DNA of 22,848 nt from Lingula anatina (Eukaryota > Brachiopoda > Lingulata > Lingulida > Lingulidae), in assembly GCF_001039355.2 (NCBI RefSeq), contig NW_019773566.1:61218-84065 (forward strand). The letters are read 5' to 3'. Under the pieces are notes generated by a model, which saw only the letters and a program-made list of their open reading frames with translations, was not told the DNA's origin and searched no databases. Positions 7,929-18,200 of the stretch are shown here, piece by piece. The position numbers were made by a program, and so were the translations under genes. Every line of letters starts with the position of its first letter. The first letter of the stretch is position 1.

Positions 7929-8049
7929 CTGTGATGAGATCGTGGCGAGGGCTCTGTCAAAGCTGGGAGAGAGCGGGTACAATGTCCTCTGGGATAATTG
8001 TGAACATTTTGCAGCCTGGTGTAGGTATGGTGAAGAGTGCAGTGAACAG
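7929..8049 (+). CDS. LRAT-domain protein, catalytic-Cys exon B
   Basis: A 121-bp exon with acceptor TTCTCTTGTTTCAG and donor GTATGC. It completes the Gly codon begun in exon A and ends in phase 0. The product is CDEIVARALSKLGESGYNVL followed by WDNCEHFAAWCRYGEECSEQ. NCEHF with the following CRYG is the LRAT/PLAAT signature, with the nucleophilic Cys in the NC pair. The next exon is not certain. Three phase-0 acceptors follow: one at about 8783 giving only V-R-stop, one at about 8833 giving a ~34-residue tail, and one at 9150 giving the transporter's first exon. If the donor is not used, the frame reads a short hydrophobic tail to a stop at 8089-8091, which resembles the hydrophobic C-terminus of several PLAAT proteins. 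Confidence 0.8.
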
Positions 8050-8256
8050 GTATGCTTTTTTTATTTTTTTCTTTCGTTTATATTTCTTTAATTAAACTTA
8101 TTTCAGCTCTTGGCTCAATTTATAAATTTATAATTTCTTTATCCTTCTTTTTTACTTTCCAGTGGTTCCTTATTATAATTTCTTTTTGCTTTCTCTGTGC
8201 TGTCTGTCTGTCTGTCTGTTTCATGTCTTTGTCTCTGCCCGTCTTTCTGTCCTTTC
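8050..8256 (+). other. AT/T-rich spacer with (TGTC)n microsatellite
   Basis: T-rich sequence after the LRAT donor site, with a TGTC-repeat microsatellite at about 8199-8219 just before the second LTR. No gene is seen beyond the possible read-through tail of the LRAT exon. Confidence 0.5.
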
Positions 8257-8700
8257 TGTTGTGTATAAGTAGGTCAGCTTATGACGTCACCATATCGCGA
8301 GAGCATGAGTATCTCGAGAGCGTTAGTTGAGACAGACGCTGGAATATGAACGGAGTTTCTGTTTTGGGACTTTTTGAAGGAGAATATTTTAATTTGGAAC
8401 TTATTTACCACTGAACCGACACTCATATTTTCTACTGGAACTTGCATCGTAATTACTGTGGGATTTCATCGGACACTTTCACTGAACTTTGAGCCGATTT
8501 ATCTCCATTCACTCTCCAGTCGACGGATTCACATCGGACTTTCACACAGGACACTTCATGCTTTCAGATAGGTTTATTTGTGTATTAAGAATAGCTTATT
8601 GTTATTGTCATTAGTTTATTTAGTTTTAATAAAATATTAAAACTTCTTTAAATCTTTTGTCATTGATTTTTGCTGGCATTGGGTACTCTGACCCGTAACA
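8257..8700 (+). repeat. LTR of a second retrotransposon (about 444 bp)
   Basis: The right end is well supported: CCCGTAACA is followed after four bases by a primer-binding site. A matching TGTT at 8257 gives TGTT...AACA ends and a length of about 444 bp, but this left edge is a guess. A perfect CRE palindrome TGACGTCA lies at 8282-8289 and AATAAA at 8628-8633, about 67 bp before the LTR end. It is not similar to the LTR at 6447-6783 beyond the ends. No internal coding region or partner LTR follows, so the element is a fragment. Confidence 0.65.
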
Positions 8701-8704
8701 GAAT

Positions 8705-8721
8705 TGGGGGCTCGTCCGGGA
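8705..8721 (+). other. tRNA-Pro-type primer-binding site
   Basis: TGGGGGCTCGTCCGGGA is identical to the start of the primer-binding site that murine leukaemia virus uses with tRNA-Pro. Its place, four bases after the LTR's terminal CA, is what reverse-transcribing elements require. It ends at the N in the sequence. Confidence 0.8.
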
Positions 8722-8748
8722 NAAAAAAAAAAAAAAAAAAAAAAAAAA
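8722..8748. repeat. undetermined base plus 26-A run
   Basis: One N at 8722 followed by A at 8723-8748, directly abutting the primer-binding site. This may be a low-quality assembly point or a true poly(A). Confidence 0.8.
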
Positions 8749-9028
8749 GTACTAACGTATTCTTCCTTGATTTATTGTGGCAGGTAAGGTAGTCTGCCAG
8801 GAACCATAGTGCGTTCCCCATTACTTTGTACAGGTGACATTCGTCCCATATACCAACCCCAATACTCCGCTTAACCCTAGTCTATACTACTTATGTGGGA
8901 CCCATTCCAAGGACTATACCATTCTGTCACACCGGTAGTTGTCACTAGTACTGGTGAGTGGAAGAATATTAATATTACATATCGGAACTCCAATGCGCAT
9001 GATCCAAAGGCTCAGCTCTATTACACCC
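8749..9028 (+). other. upstream region of the transporter gene
   Basis: Unique sequence between the LTR fragment and the TATA box. No ORF of note. Two acceptor-like sites (about 8783 and 8833) could serve LRAT terminal exons; the second would give a ~34-residue tail ending at TAG 8936-8938. Control elements for the transporter may lie here, but none is recognised. Confidence 0.4.
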
Positions 9029-9035
9029 TATAAAG
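9029..9035 (+). promoter_or_regulatory. putative TATA box of the DUR3-like gene
   Basis: TATAAAG lies 56 bases before the ATG at 9085. A start site about 30 bases downstream, near 9059, would leave a ~25-base leader. A stop (TAA at 9031) lies in frame upstream of the ATG, so the ATG is the first possible start in this frame. Supported by position and consensus only. Confidence 0.45.
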
Positions 9036-9084
9036 CACGAAATTTCCTCAAGTGGGCCAGTCGTACAGAACTCGCGAACTTAGA

Positions 9085-9257
9085 ATGACGTATTGTCTGT
9101 CGCATCTGGCTACTAAAGTATTGTGGCCGGTAGTTATTTTAATCTTTCAGGTGTGGCAGGCAAGATGTAATGGACAGACTGCTGGTGTCAATCCGTTTAG
9201 TGGATGCCAGTCTAACGTCACAACACATGAAAACGGTTCGACGGCAGCCGAAGTCAG
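9085..9257 (+). CDS. DUR3-like exon 1: signal/hydrophobic N-terminus
   Basis: Residues 1-58 (last codon split, phase 2). A hydrophobic stretch [14 protein letters not shown] at about 13-26 resembles a signal peptide or anchor. It is followed by a short extracellular-type segment with Cys pairs (RCNG...SGCQ) and two sequons. The ATG at 9085 has A at -3. An alternative is that the exon starts at 9151, after the acceptor-like TTTTAATCTTTCAG at 9137-9150, and joins an upstream exon; the hydrophobic stretch would then be intron. The TATA box favours the ATG model. Confidence 0.6.
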
Positions 9258-12200
9258 GTATGTTTTTTTATACTTATTACTATTTTAAATTAAATTCCAT
9301 TTTTACCCTTGCAGTGCAACCTTTTCGACTACAGTGCTTAAATTACTTTGAGCACACTACAGACATTATTTTGTTGTTATCTGTGACTTCATCGCCTTGC
9401 GATTATAGCTTCATATTATAACTGCATTATTTGTTGTAAGTGAAAAGTCCTTATTTTAATCGAGATTCTTTTTTTTCACGATTTGAAGAAATATAGTCTC
9501 AAAAGAAGTAAGACTTTATTGCATGGATAAAAGAACGCAAATGATTAAGGCACCACCGTACTGGAACGATCGCGGCATACAATCTTCAAATATCAATCCT
9601 AATAGTATAGTTCCTATCACTGAGCGCTTTCTATTGCTGTGTGACGTTGCGTAGCTCAACGTTTACGCCCATGTAACTTGTATGACATCTTAGATCAACA
9701 AAGTCCATCACATTGAGATCTTATAGATTCAATGTGACTTCCAATATTATCACACAGGCATAGGCACACTCTTATTCCAACTATGATTAATGAATTCACG
9801 TGAGTTGCCACATCAACCTTCCGAATCGCATAAACATCTACGTTGATTTAAATTCAAAGAAGACCTTGGGGTTAGAACAGGTTATGTCTTCATGTCAAAT
9901 AAACCAAAGAATTTTGTGACCCTTTACTGCATCGTATTTGAACCACAGTGTAATCGAGTGTAAAACACCGCATGACGCCAGGAGGTCTTTTCATTACAGG
10001 CATAGTGGTAATAGGCTTAGTATTAGAATTTTATTATTACTGTAGGTAATAAAGTATAGCTAGTAGAACACACATACAGAAACATACGATTTCCAACTGA
10101 AGCAAAAACCATTACAACATAAGTGCATAAGTTTCACATTCCGTCACTTATCCTTAGGGATCAGCGCAGGACTGCAAGATATGGGGTCAACTCAAAATGG
10201 ACATCTAAATGTGCAATTTTAAGGTCTTTCAGCGGAAATTTAAAGTTTGGAGTTGACATTAACGTAATCACTGAAAACTGCGTGAATTTTTTATCGACCT
10301 AAACTACACCGCAATAGAGCGCATAACTTGACAGAGATATCCAGTTTCCTCTATGACGTAACAATTATCTTTAAATTATAGTTATCATAGTTATTTTTAT
10401 GGCGATTCTATTTTTTGCTAGCGGCGTTGCGTAGATCTTTTCAAGGATTTGCATATGGTTATTATTATTGTTATTTATCTTTTATGCCAGAGTTGGAGTT
10501 GTCCCTACTGTACAACTGGGAAATGCATTGGGACTGATCGTCGGATTTGGAGTATTTGCTGCTTTGGTAGCACTGGCTTTCTCCCTGGTGCGGCGGTTCG
10601 TGTATCATGACGCTGATAATTTGGATACGGCATTCGATGCGGGCGGAAAGGTGGGTTCTTTAAGTGCATAGATTGTGAGTTATTAAGTCAATGTCAAATC
10701 AAAGTTACAGACATGTAAATCTAGGCCTATTTTAAGTACAAATTCAGACGAACGGCGTCGCAAACGACAATAACAATCTCACATTTTTCTGAAGATCATG
10801 TTGGTCTTATTCAAGGGAGAAAGCTCACGTTGTATATAAGCAGGGGCGGATCCAGGAATATTTGAAGGGGGGGGGGGGGTAGGTCCGCGAGTAGTAGACC
10901 GCATGCAAAATGAAGTCTTGCATTCATATATACTCTGGATTATCTAGAATTGGCGATTAGAATTGATATGTTCTTCGTATAATGTCAGTTCACTGGTTTA
11001 TAAAAATATTTTTGGAGTGTAGGATTGCATAATTAACACGCTCTTAATGTTAGCGAATGCAATCTAATGCTGGAAAGGTTATTTTCAGAAAAGGGATCAT
11101 TTCACTGTAATGTTTATCTATGTCAGTCGTGTCATACAGTGTAGTCAAGAAAGTGAAAATATATCCATGGCACCAACGTTTGATTTATTTCCCTCTTTTA
11201 ATTTTCTTAATTTGTGAACCGTTCGCTCGTAACCGCCATTAATCTAACAATATTAAACTTGGCTGGCGAAATTTGTAGATATGGTTTATAAATCAGTCTT
11301 ATTTTGGGCCAGAATTTCGGACTAAGCGTCATCTTGTTAAGCTCGTACTTTAATTTCTGTACGAAATATTCAGTACACGCAGTACTTGGGAAATTTAGTA
11401 AGCCCCCATCAAATTAAAATGTGGTTCCTATTTACCGCACACCACTGCGTCTTTTTTTTTTTAAACAACGTTTATTCAAAAGAATGAAGTGGAGGCAAGG
11501 CGCTGAAAGCATTATATGCTCTCCACAAAATTAAATTAAATAAGTAAATAAATAAAACAAATGGATAGGTATATACATATAAACAACAGAGTAAATGTAA
11601 AACTTCATATATATCAGGAGCACAAGTTAAGTACAGAAAGAAAGAAGAGGAAAAGAGATAGTACCTATTAAGTGATAACAAAGTTTACGAGAAGAAAATT
11701 TGCAACCACTGCGTCTTAGTGCTGTTTACAATAGATGACAACACATAAACATGTCTAGCCTTTTTTTTTTTTTTTTTTTTTTGCCCCGATTCAGAGTTCT
11801 CACTTCCCTAGGGAGGCAGCAGCCCAGCTACCGTAGATAACATACTTGGTGCAATAACTTTTACCGCTGGACCAGGTACTTAACTCTGCTTTAATCCCTT
11901 CAACCCCAATTGGTGCTGAGTGCCAAGTGGGCAGACACAGGGACCGTTTATCGAGGATTGGCATGTCCCAGGACGGGGTCGAGCCCACGTCCTCCCACTC
12001 TGCTGGCGGGCACTCTGACCACAATGTCATCCAGTTGGTTTTTAATCAAAGCGATGGAACATATCAGCCTACCACATATACTAGTATATTTCTGTATTGA
12101 AATATACTAAAATGCTCCTTTTATAAACACGTGGAAGGGAAAGTGCATTTTCAGTAAGACATTTTAATAAATGAATAGAGGAGTGACAAATATGCTGTCA

Positions 12201-15200
12201 TAGTTTCTTGATACATGTGTATATTTTCGGTGGAGGTTTTGATATGTAGGTAGATGAAATAGTGTTGACTTTATCTTAATCACAAACATTCGAACTAACT
12301 TTTAAAATATTTTGTTCACTTTCAGTGGCGTTTTTTTATTATCATAATGCTACCGGTAGTTTAGCGGAATCTCAATTTACATATTAAAGGGGAAATTTAG
12401 CCTCAAAATAGCATCCCTATTTTATGAGACCGCAAAACCATCCGCGCTGCCCACTTGTCATTATCACTGTAACTGGTGATATATGAGTACTTGTCAGGCT
12501 TATGACNAACTGTTCTATACAAAACCTTTTCGTAATTTTTTACAACGTTATACTTGTAGGAGATAAATTAAAGAACAAAACCCGTGATGATTGAATTTTC
12601 AAAGTGATTAAAACGCTTCAACAGCTAGACGTTATGCATTTGTGACAGTAACGTATGTTCCTTTTTGGGGTTAGATGATGAAATATTTTTTATTATTCGT
12701 GGTTCCAGGAAAGTGAAACTTTAATACAAACTTCTTTATGTGGGACCCTAAAATAATCAAACATAGTTTGTAATCTGTGCACTACATATTTTTAGGAACA
12801 TGCCTGTGACATCGTTTGCACCTCTATATTGGGTTTGGGTGATGAATATTAATTAACTGGTTAATGACGTTATCGTTTGAGTTTTCTATGTCTCTTCTTG
12901 GAGGCACCAACCCTCAAGCTTCATCCCCGCGTCACCAGGCAATGGGAGAAAAGTACCTTACCTCACCATTACCTTATTTACTTATGCCCGGGTTGATTAC
13001 ACGGTAACGTTTTTTCGGGGTTCGGGCGTAGAAGTAGGATATATATTAATCCAGATTCCAGACGATAAAAGCTGTGAAAGCTGAGTCTGAGTAAATATAT
13101 TCAAACTGAAAATCAGAATTTATTCATTTTAAGGTAGACTATGGCCTGTTGTATTTTGCGACGGACTTAATCTAGAACACGCTGTGTAGAAGGCGGGAAC
13201 CGGATTGGGGGTGAGGGGGGCTTGGGGAGGTAATTGATGTTAAGTTCCACAAACAACCCCCGACAAACAATGATAATTTTTCATTCCGCAGCATAAAGCG
13301 ACAAGCCAGCGTTAACAAATGTTGTCACTTGCCAAAGAATAGCAGAAAAGAAGCCCTCCGACCTTTTTAACCAATATCGTGCCAGTAGTTGAGGTAGTAT
13401 GTGACATGTGTTCTAAGATGATATTGTTGTACTTACTCACTGGAATATTTTGTACTTTGCATCCACACGACACGTGATGTCTTGGCCTAGATGGACCCCA
13501 TTTGAAAATGTAAATTTTAATTAAAAAATTCTTTTAATTTTTCGTTTGTCAAACAAAAGAATCATAGGGACCATTCCCATAGATATTTGGATCGATCTAT
13601 CTCCCTGGGGAGTCTCACTAAATTGAACTAACCGGCTTCAACGTCTGTCACGCCTAGTAAAGCTGTTAGGGGGTAATTATCTTTACCCCTAGTTGATTCG
13701 GTAGGCGTGACAGACATTTAAGCCGGCAAGTTGATAGCAATTTAATGAGACTCGCCAGGAAGTTAGACCGATCCAGATGGATCGATCTAGGCATGGGAAC
13801 CCAGTCTTAGAGGGTGGAGGGGGTATTGGGCCTATATAGCTTCTGACGTATCCCCTATCCCCCCCTTCTTTCTCACATAAGAAAAGTGTCGAAATGAGAC
13901 AACATCGAGCAATTTTTCCATCCCTGTTCCTCACATATATAGTAAAATTGTCTTCGTCTACTGTTATATACTTGGATAAGAAAGCAAACCCAAATTAAAT
14001 AAACAGAAAAAATAACACTTGCGCATTTACCCCGATTAGCAATTGTACATGTACCCCGATTAGCAAAATATGTCCCTGCCCGTAAGTATATATCAAATTC
14101 GATGGTTTGCAGCCGCGTAACTCACCCCTACCATCCCCACTCCCACTCTTGGAACACGCAAGTGCATGTCCAGACCACCTGATCACACCGTGCATTTGGG
14201 TGAGTGTACCGGTAGTGTCTTCTGATATGTGACACGACCCAGATTTGGTCTTAATATGGTGCGACCCTTCCAATCGGTTTTCATGCGAAGATTTTTGGCA
14301 TTTCAAGTTCAAGTAGCATTTCAAGTAGTTTCAAGTAAAAAAGAAAAATAATTGCATAAGTGGGTCATTGTATCGTTTTAACGAGAAAACTTATCCCGTT
14401 TGACTGTTATTAACTTTACTAATTAAAGAGTGGGATGTTAAGCGCGTTTTATACCAGACTTGTGAGCTATTAGATAGCTAGGCTCGGGTACATATGTGTC
14501 AGTGATGTATGTGTAAAACTTCGAGAAACAGACCGAGTTATATCACTTTCCCTTTGAAATTGACAAGAGATGGAGAGTAGGTCCCAATAAAACCAGTAAT
14601 AAAAATTTTTACTATTCGTGAACCTTATATTTTATTAAAGTCTGTGATAGTTTTTGCGGAAGACTAATAGTTGCCCTTGAAAATTTAAACGTTAGGTAAA
14701 TGTACATATTAAGTAGAAGAATTTTACAATAGACAGTGGTTAACCCCCGTCAAGTTTTCATTAGCAACTGTATCGACCATCTTCGTCAGGACTGCGACGC
14801 AGGTCGCGGTGCACCACAGCAATAAGTGAGCGCTGTGTGGGGTTTCCTAGGCGTGACATATCGACTGCAAACAAATTTTTGTCGGTTTTCAGATTATTCT
14901 ACGACACATAGACGGAATTTCTGGTCCAGTATCCCCTTAAATCAAAGCTTTGGTTCTTGGATAGATTCTATAGATGCTATAGTTCTATAGATTCTCCGTG
15001 TGTGTGCGCCGTATAGTATCTTTTTTTTAAATACTATGGTCAACTCCTCTTTATGGCCAAACTGCAATGGCGTATCTTGGATAGATATGAATTCAACAAC
15101 TGTAAATTATGTTTTGTGTTTGGTAATTTATAATTTCAGGTATCAATTGGATTGACAGCTACAACTATTGTGTCACAATGGACGTGGTCGGCAACCTTGT

Positions 15201-18200
15201 TACAGTCAGCCACAGTCGCAAGCAAGGTAATGTATAATGCTATATAATAGTGTAAATTGTCAAAGAAATGTCAAAGAAATGTTATTACATTATGAATTCC
15301 ACGAACTGGTATAGAAGTTTACATAAAGAGGCCACCCCCAGCTAAAAAAATATCGCACTAGTTCACTTTAAAAAATGACTACTGTTTGTTCATGGTCGTT
15401 GCCCCTTCGCACCTGAAACATAAATCATTGAACCAAGAGAAAAGAACACTGTGACAAGCTTAAAAGATATCATGCAACTTCAGAATAAACCAAAGAAAAG
15501 TGCAACGGAGTGTATAGAGTAAGCACATAAAAGTATGTAGAATCATTGTGAAGTTGTCTGGGGCATAATGCCTTAAGGTAAATAGCCTTAACGACAGCGA
15601 TTCTGCTCTCCTATGTGTTAAACCTCGGTTGGAATGGCATACAATGTACTTTAAGATTTCTAGAGACATAAAGTTTACCTCTACACATGATGTGAAAAGC
15701 ATATACACTAAGGTTATAACCGTTGTATTTTAATAAGTAGGTTTCGTGATGCGACAGATTACCCAGTAATAAAGATTTATTGCCAGTTTTAAAAAACTGG
15801 GTTTGGAACATAAATGAAAATCAAACACATGTCGAAAATCTTTCGTACCGTTAGCTTACTTGGGTTAGGATCATTTTTAGCTACCGTAATTTCCTACAAC
15901 GCGTTTGATTAAAAAAAAGTTTGAGTATTTGAGTAAAACATGCATGTCATCCCACTGATACATACCTGAACCCTTATCAGATTATTTTAAGAAATACTAA
16001 CCCTTATCGATTGATAAATACCTGAATTTAGAAAGATAAATAAATAAGTGAATGCACATGACTGTTTGCTTCTCTAAATAATTTCTCTGTCGTCAACTTC
16101 TTGGCGTTGAATTTCGAATCTTTTTCTAAATATATTTCCTTTCTATTTTTGAGCACTGGCAAATAAGTTAATCAAAATTTCTGTCTCATTCTTACACGTT
16201 AATTTCTATTAAAATTCATTTTCAAAGCAAAAATAGTACTGAAGGGGTTGCTGCTGGTTGGCATTGAGCCTTCCAGTTAGTTTACGATTGGAGCATTGGA
16301 AGCTCCAATGGAATCCAATGTTGATTCCTGCAGTCTTTAATCGTATGACATGGTAATCTATCATGAAATGCCTCATTTTACAAGGAAAATGGGGCAAAAT
16401 AGAAAAAAAGTTATCATAAAAGCAAGCATTGTTGCATTTTCCATACGTTTTTATATTCTGTAACATGAATTTCTTGGCAATGATAGACGAATTTGTTTTA
16501 ACTTTTTAATCAGCAATTTGCCGAACTTTTAAAGAGGTAATTGTTATGATAGTTCACGCGCAATCGCGAAAGCGTGCGTGCGTGCACACACCACACACAC
16601 ACACGATGACACAGGATAGATGATTTTTTACATTTGTTTAATTATCCTTTTCTTTTTGAAGTACGGGATAAGCGGACCATTCTGGTATGCAGCTGGAGCC
16701 ACAATCCAGGTTATTCTCTTCGCCATCCTTTCAATTGAGCTCAAAACTAAAGCGCCTGGCGCAAAGACATTTCTACAGGTGAGCAGAAAAATATTGAAAA
16801 ACATGTTAATATGTTGAAATATTTATAAGTCTGGTTAAACGTCACTTCTGAAAAAAAACAAGCATGAACTACTCCGACAGAATACCAATGATGGGGCTGC
16901 AATATAATGAAACATGGGAAAACACATTGTTCAATTCCGCCCTTTAGATATAATTTCATTAGCAGCCTTCAAATTTGTTGGAGAGAATTCAAGTGCAGTG
17001 ACACACGCCAGCAACGTAATCATTAATCTCACATCCTGCTCGGATTGGTGACACAGCATGTAGAACTGTAACCCCTTAATGTGCATTACTCTAGCAGTTA
17101 GTTCTGTTCCGTTACCTTGATGGTTGTGTAATGGACATTGTTTAATGCAGGTATGTCAGTGGTTTTGTGAGAACTGTCTCAGCAGAAAAGACAATATATG
17201 CCTATAGTTTTCGAAATATTCCACATTTCAGCAAGAGTGTAATACGTTCAAAATTAAATATTAATTTTATTACTTCGTAGCGTTAAAACGTTGTAAAATA
17301 ATTAATAGTGTTGTGATGTATTGTCTGATTCCTTTCAAACGTTCCTTTTAAATGGCTCGATACCTCACTTCACCGAAATCGGTCTCTGGCCAGATATTTC
17401 GCATATACCAGCTTTTTAACAGAAATATTTTATATCCTCTGCGCGCAGGTCATCAAAGCTCGATTTGGAACAACCACCCATGTGACTTTCTGTGTATTTG
17501 CTGGCTTCACAAACCTCGTGGTAACGGCGTCGTTGCTGTTGGCCGGCACTGCGGTCCTCACCAGTTTGGTCCAGGGTCTAAGCCTGGAGTTGGCCTGCAT
17601 GATTCTGTCGGCTGTAATAGGGGCCTACACCCTTATTGGTGGACTAGGAGCTACTTTTTATGTCTCTTACTTCAACACTACCCTGATATTCTCAATGCTG
17701 CTTCTTCTGGTGATCGAAGTGTACTACAACCCGTATGAAAATTCGAGAAACCCCATTGGAAGTTCATCGAAAATGTACCAATTCCTGGACTGTATCAATG
17801 GTCCAAGTGGCAACGAAGAAAACAGTTATCTGACCTTCATATCCAGTGGAGGCTTGATGTTTGGTGTCATCAACATAGTTGGTAACTTTGGCGCTGTATT
17901 TTGTGATCAGTCCTACTGGCAGAGCAGCATCGCAGCCAAACCCATTCAAGGAGTGTGGGGGTTCATCTCCGGGGGATTGACGTGGTTCGCTATTCCTTTC
18001 ACCATGGCCACCACGATGGGATTGTCCTATCTCGCCCTCTCGGCAGATTCCGGCCAGGCATTGCTGACTCCAACGCAAATAGATCAAGGTTAATTTGAAT
18101 TCTTATGTATACAAGTAAAGCAAAGAAAAAATTGAATTGTGATTATGTCCAATTTTTAAAAAAGAAGAGTAGGCGAAACGCGGCATTTACATAATTGCTT

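Noticed and set aside
7886-8095. 69-residue ORF starting MWNKFISHPNS
   Set aside because: It is in the wrong frame; the LRAT signature NCEHF...CRYG is in the neighbouring frame with proper splice sites.
8374-8571. 65-residue ORF inside the second LTR
   Set aside because: It lies wholly within the LTR, has a non-protein-like composition and no family match.
13206-13229. G-quadruplex-forming site
   Set aside because: Only three G-runs of at least three bases are separated by loops; the fourth run has just two G, so a three-tier quadruplex is not supported.
13995-14324. 109-residue minus-strand ORF in intron 2
   Set aside because: No domain or biased composition typical of a gene, built partly on a 24-base direct repeat; chance ORF.
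17764-18087. 107-residue minus-strand ORF
   Set aside because: It lies antisense within DUR3-like exon 5 and has no recognisable motif; a shadow of the real coding strand.
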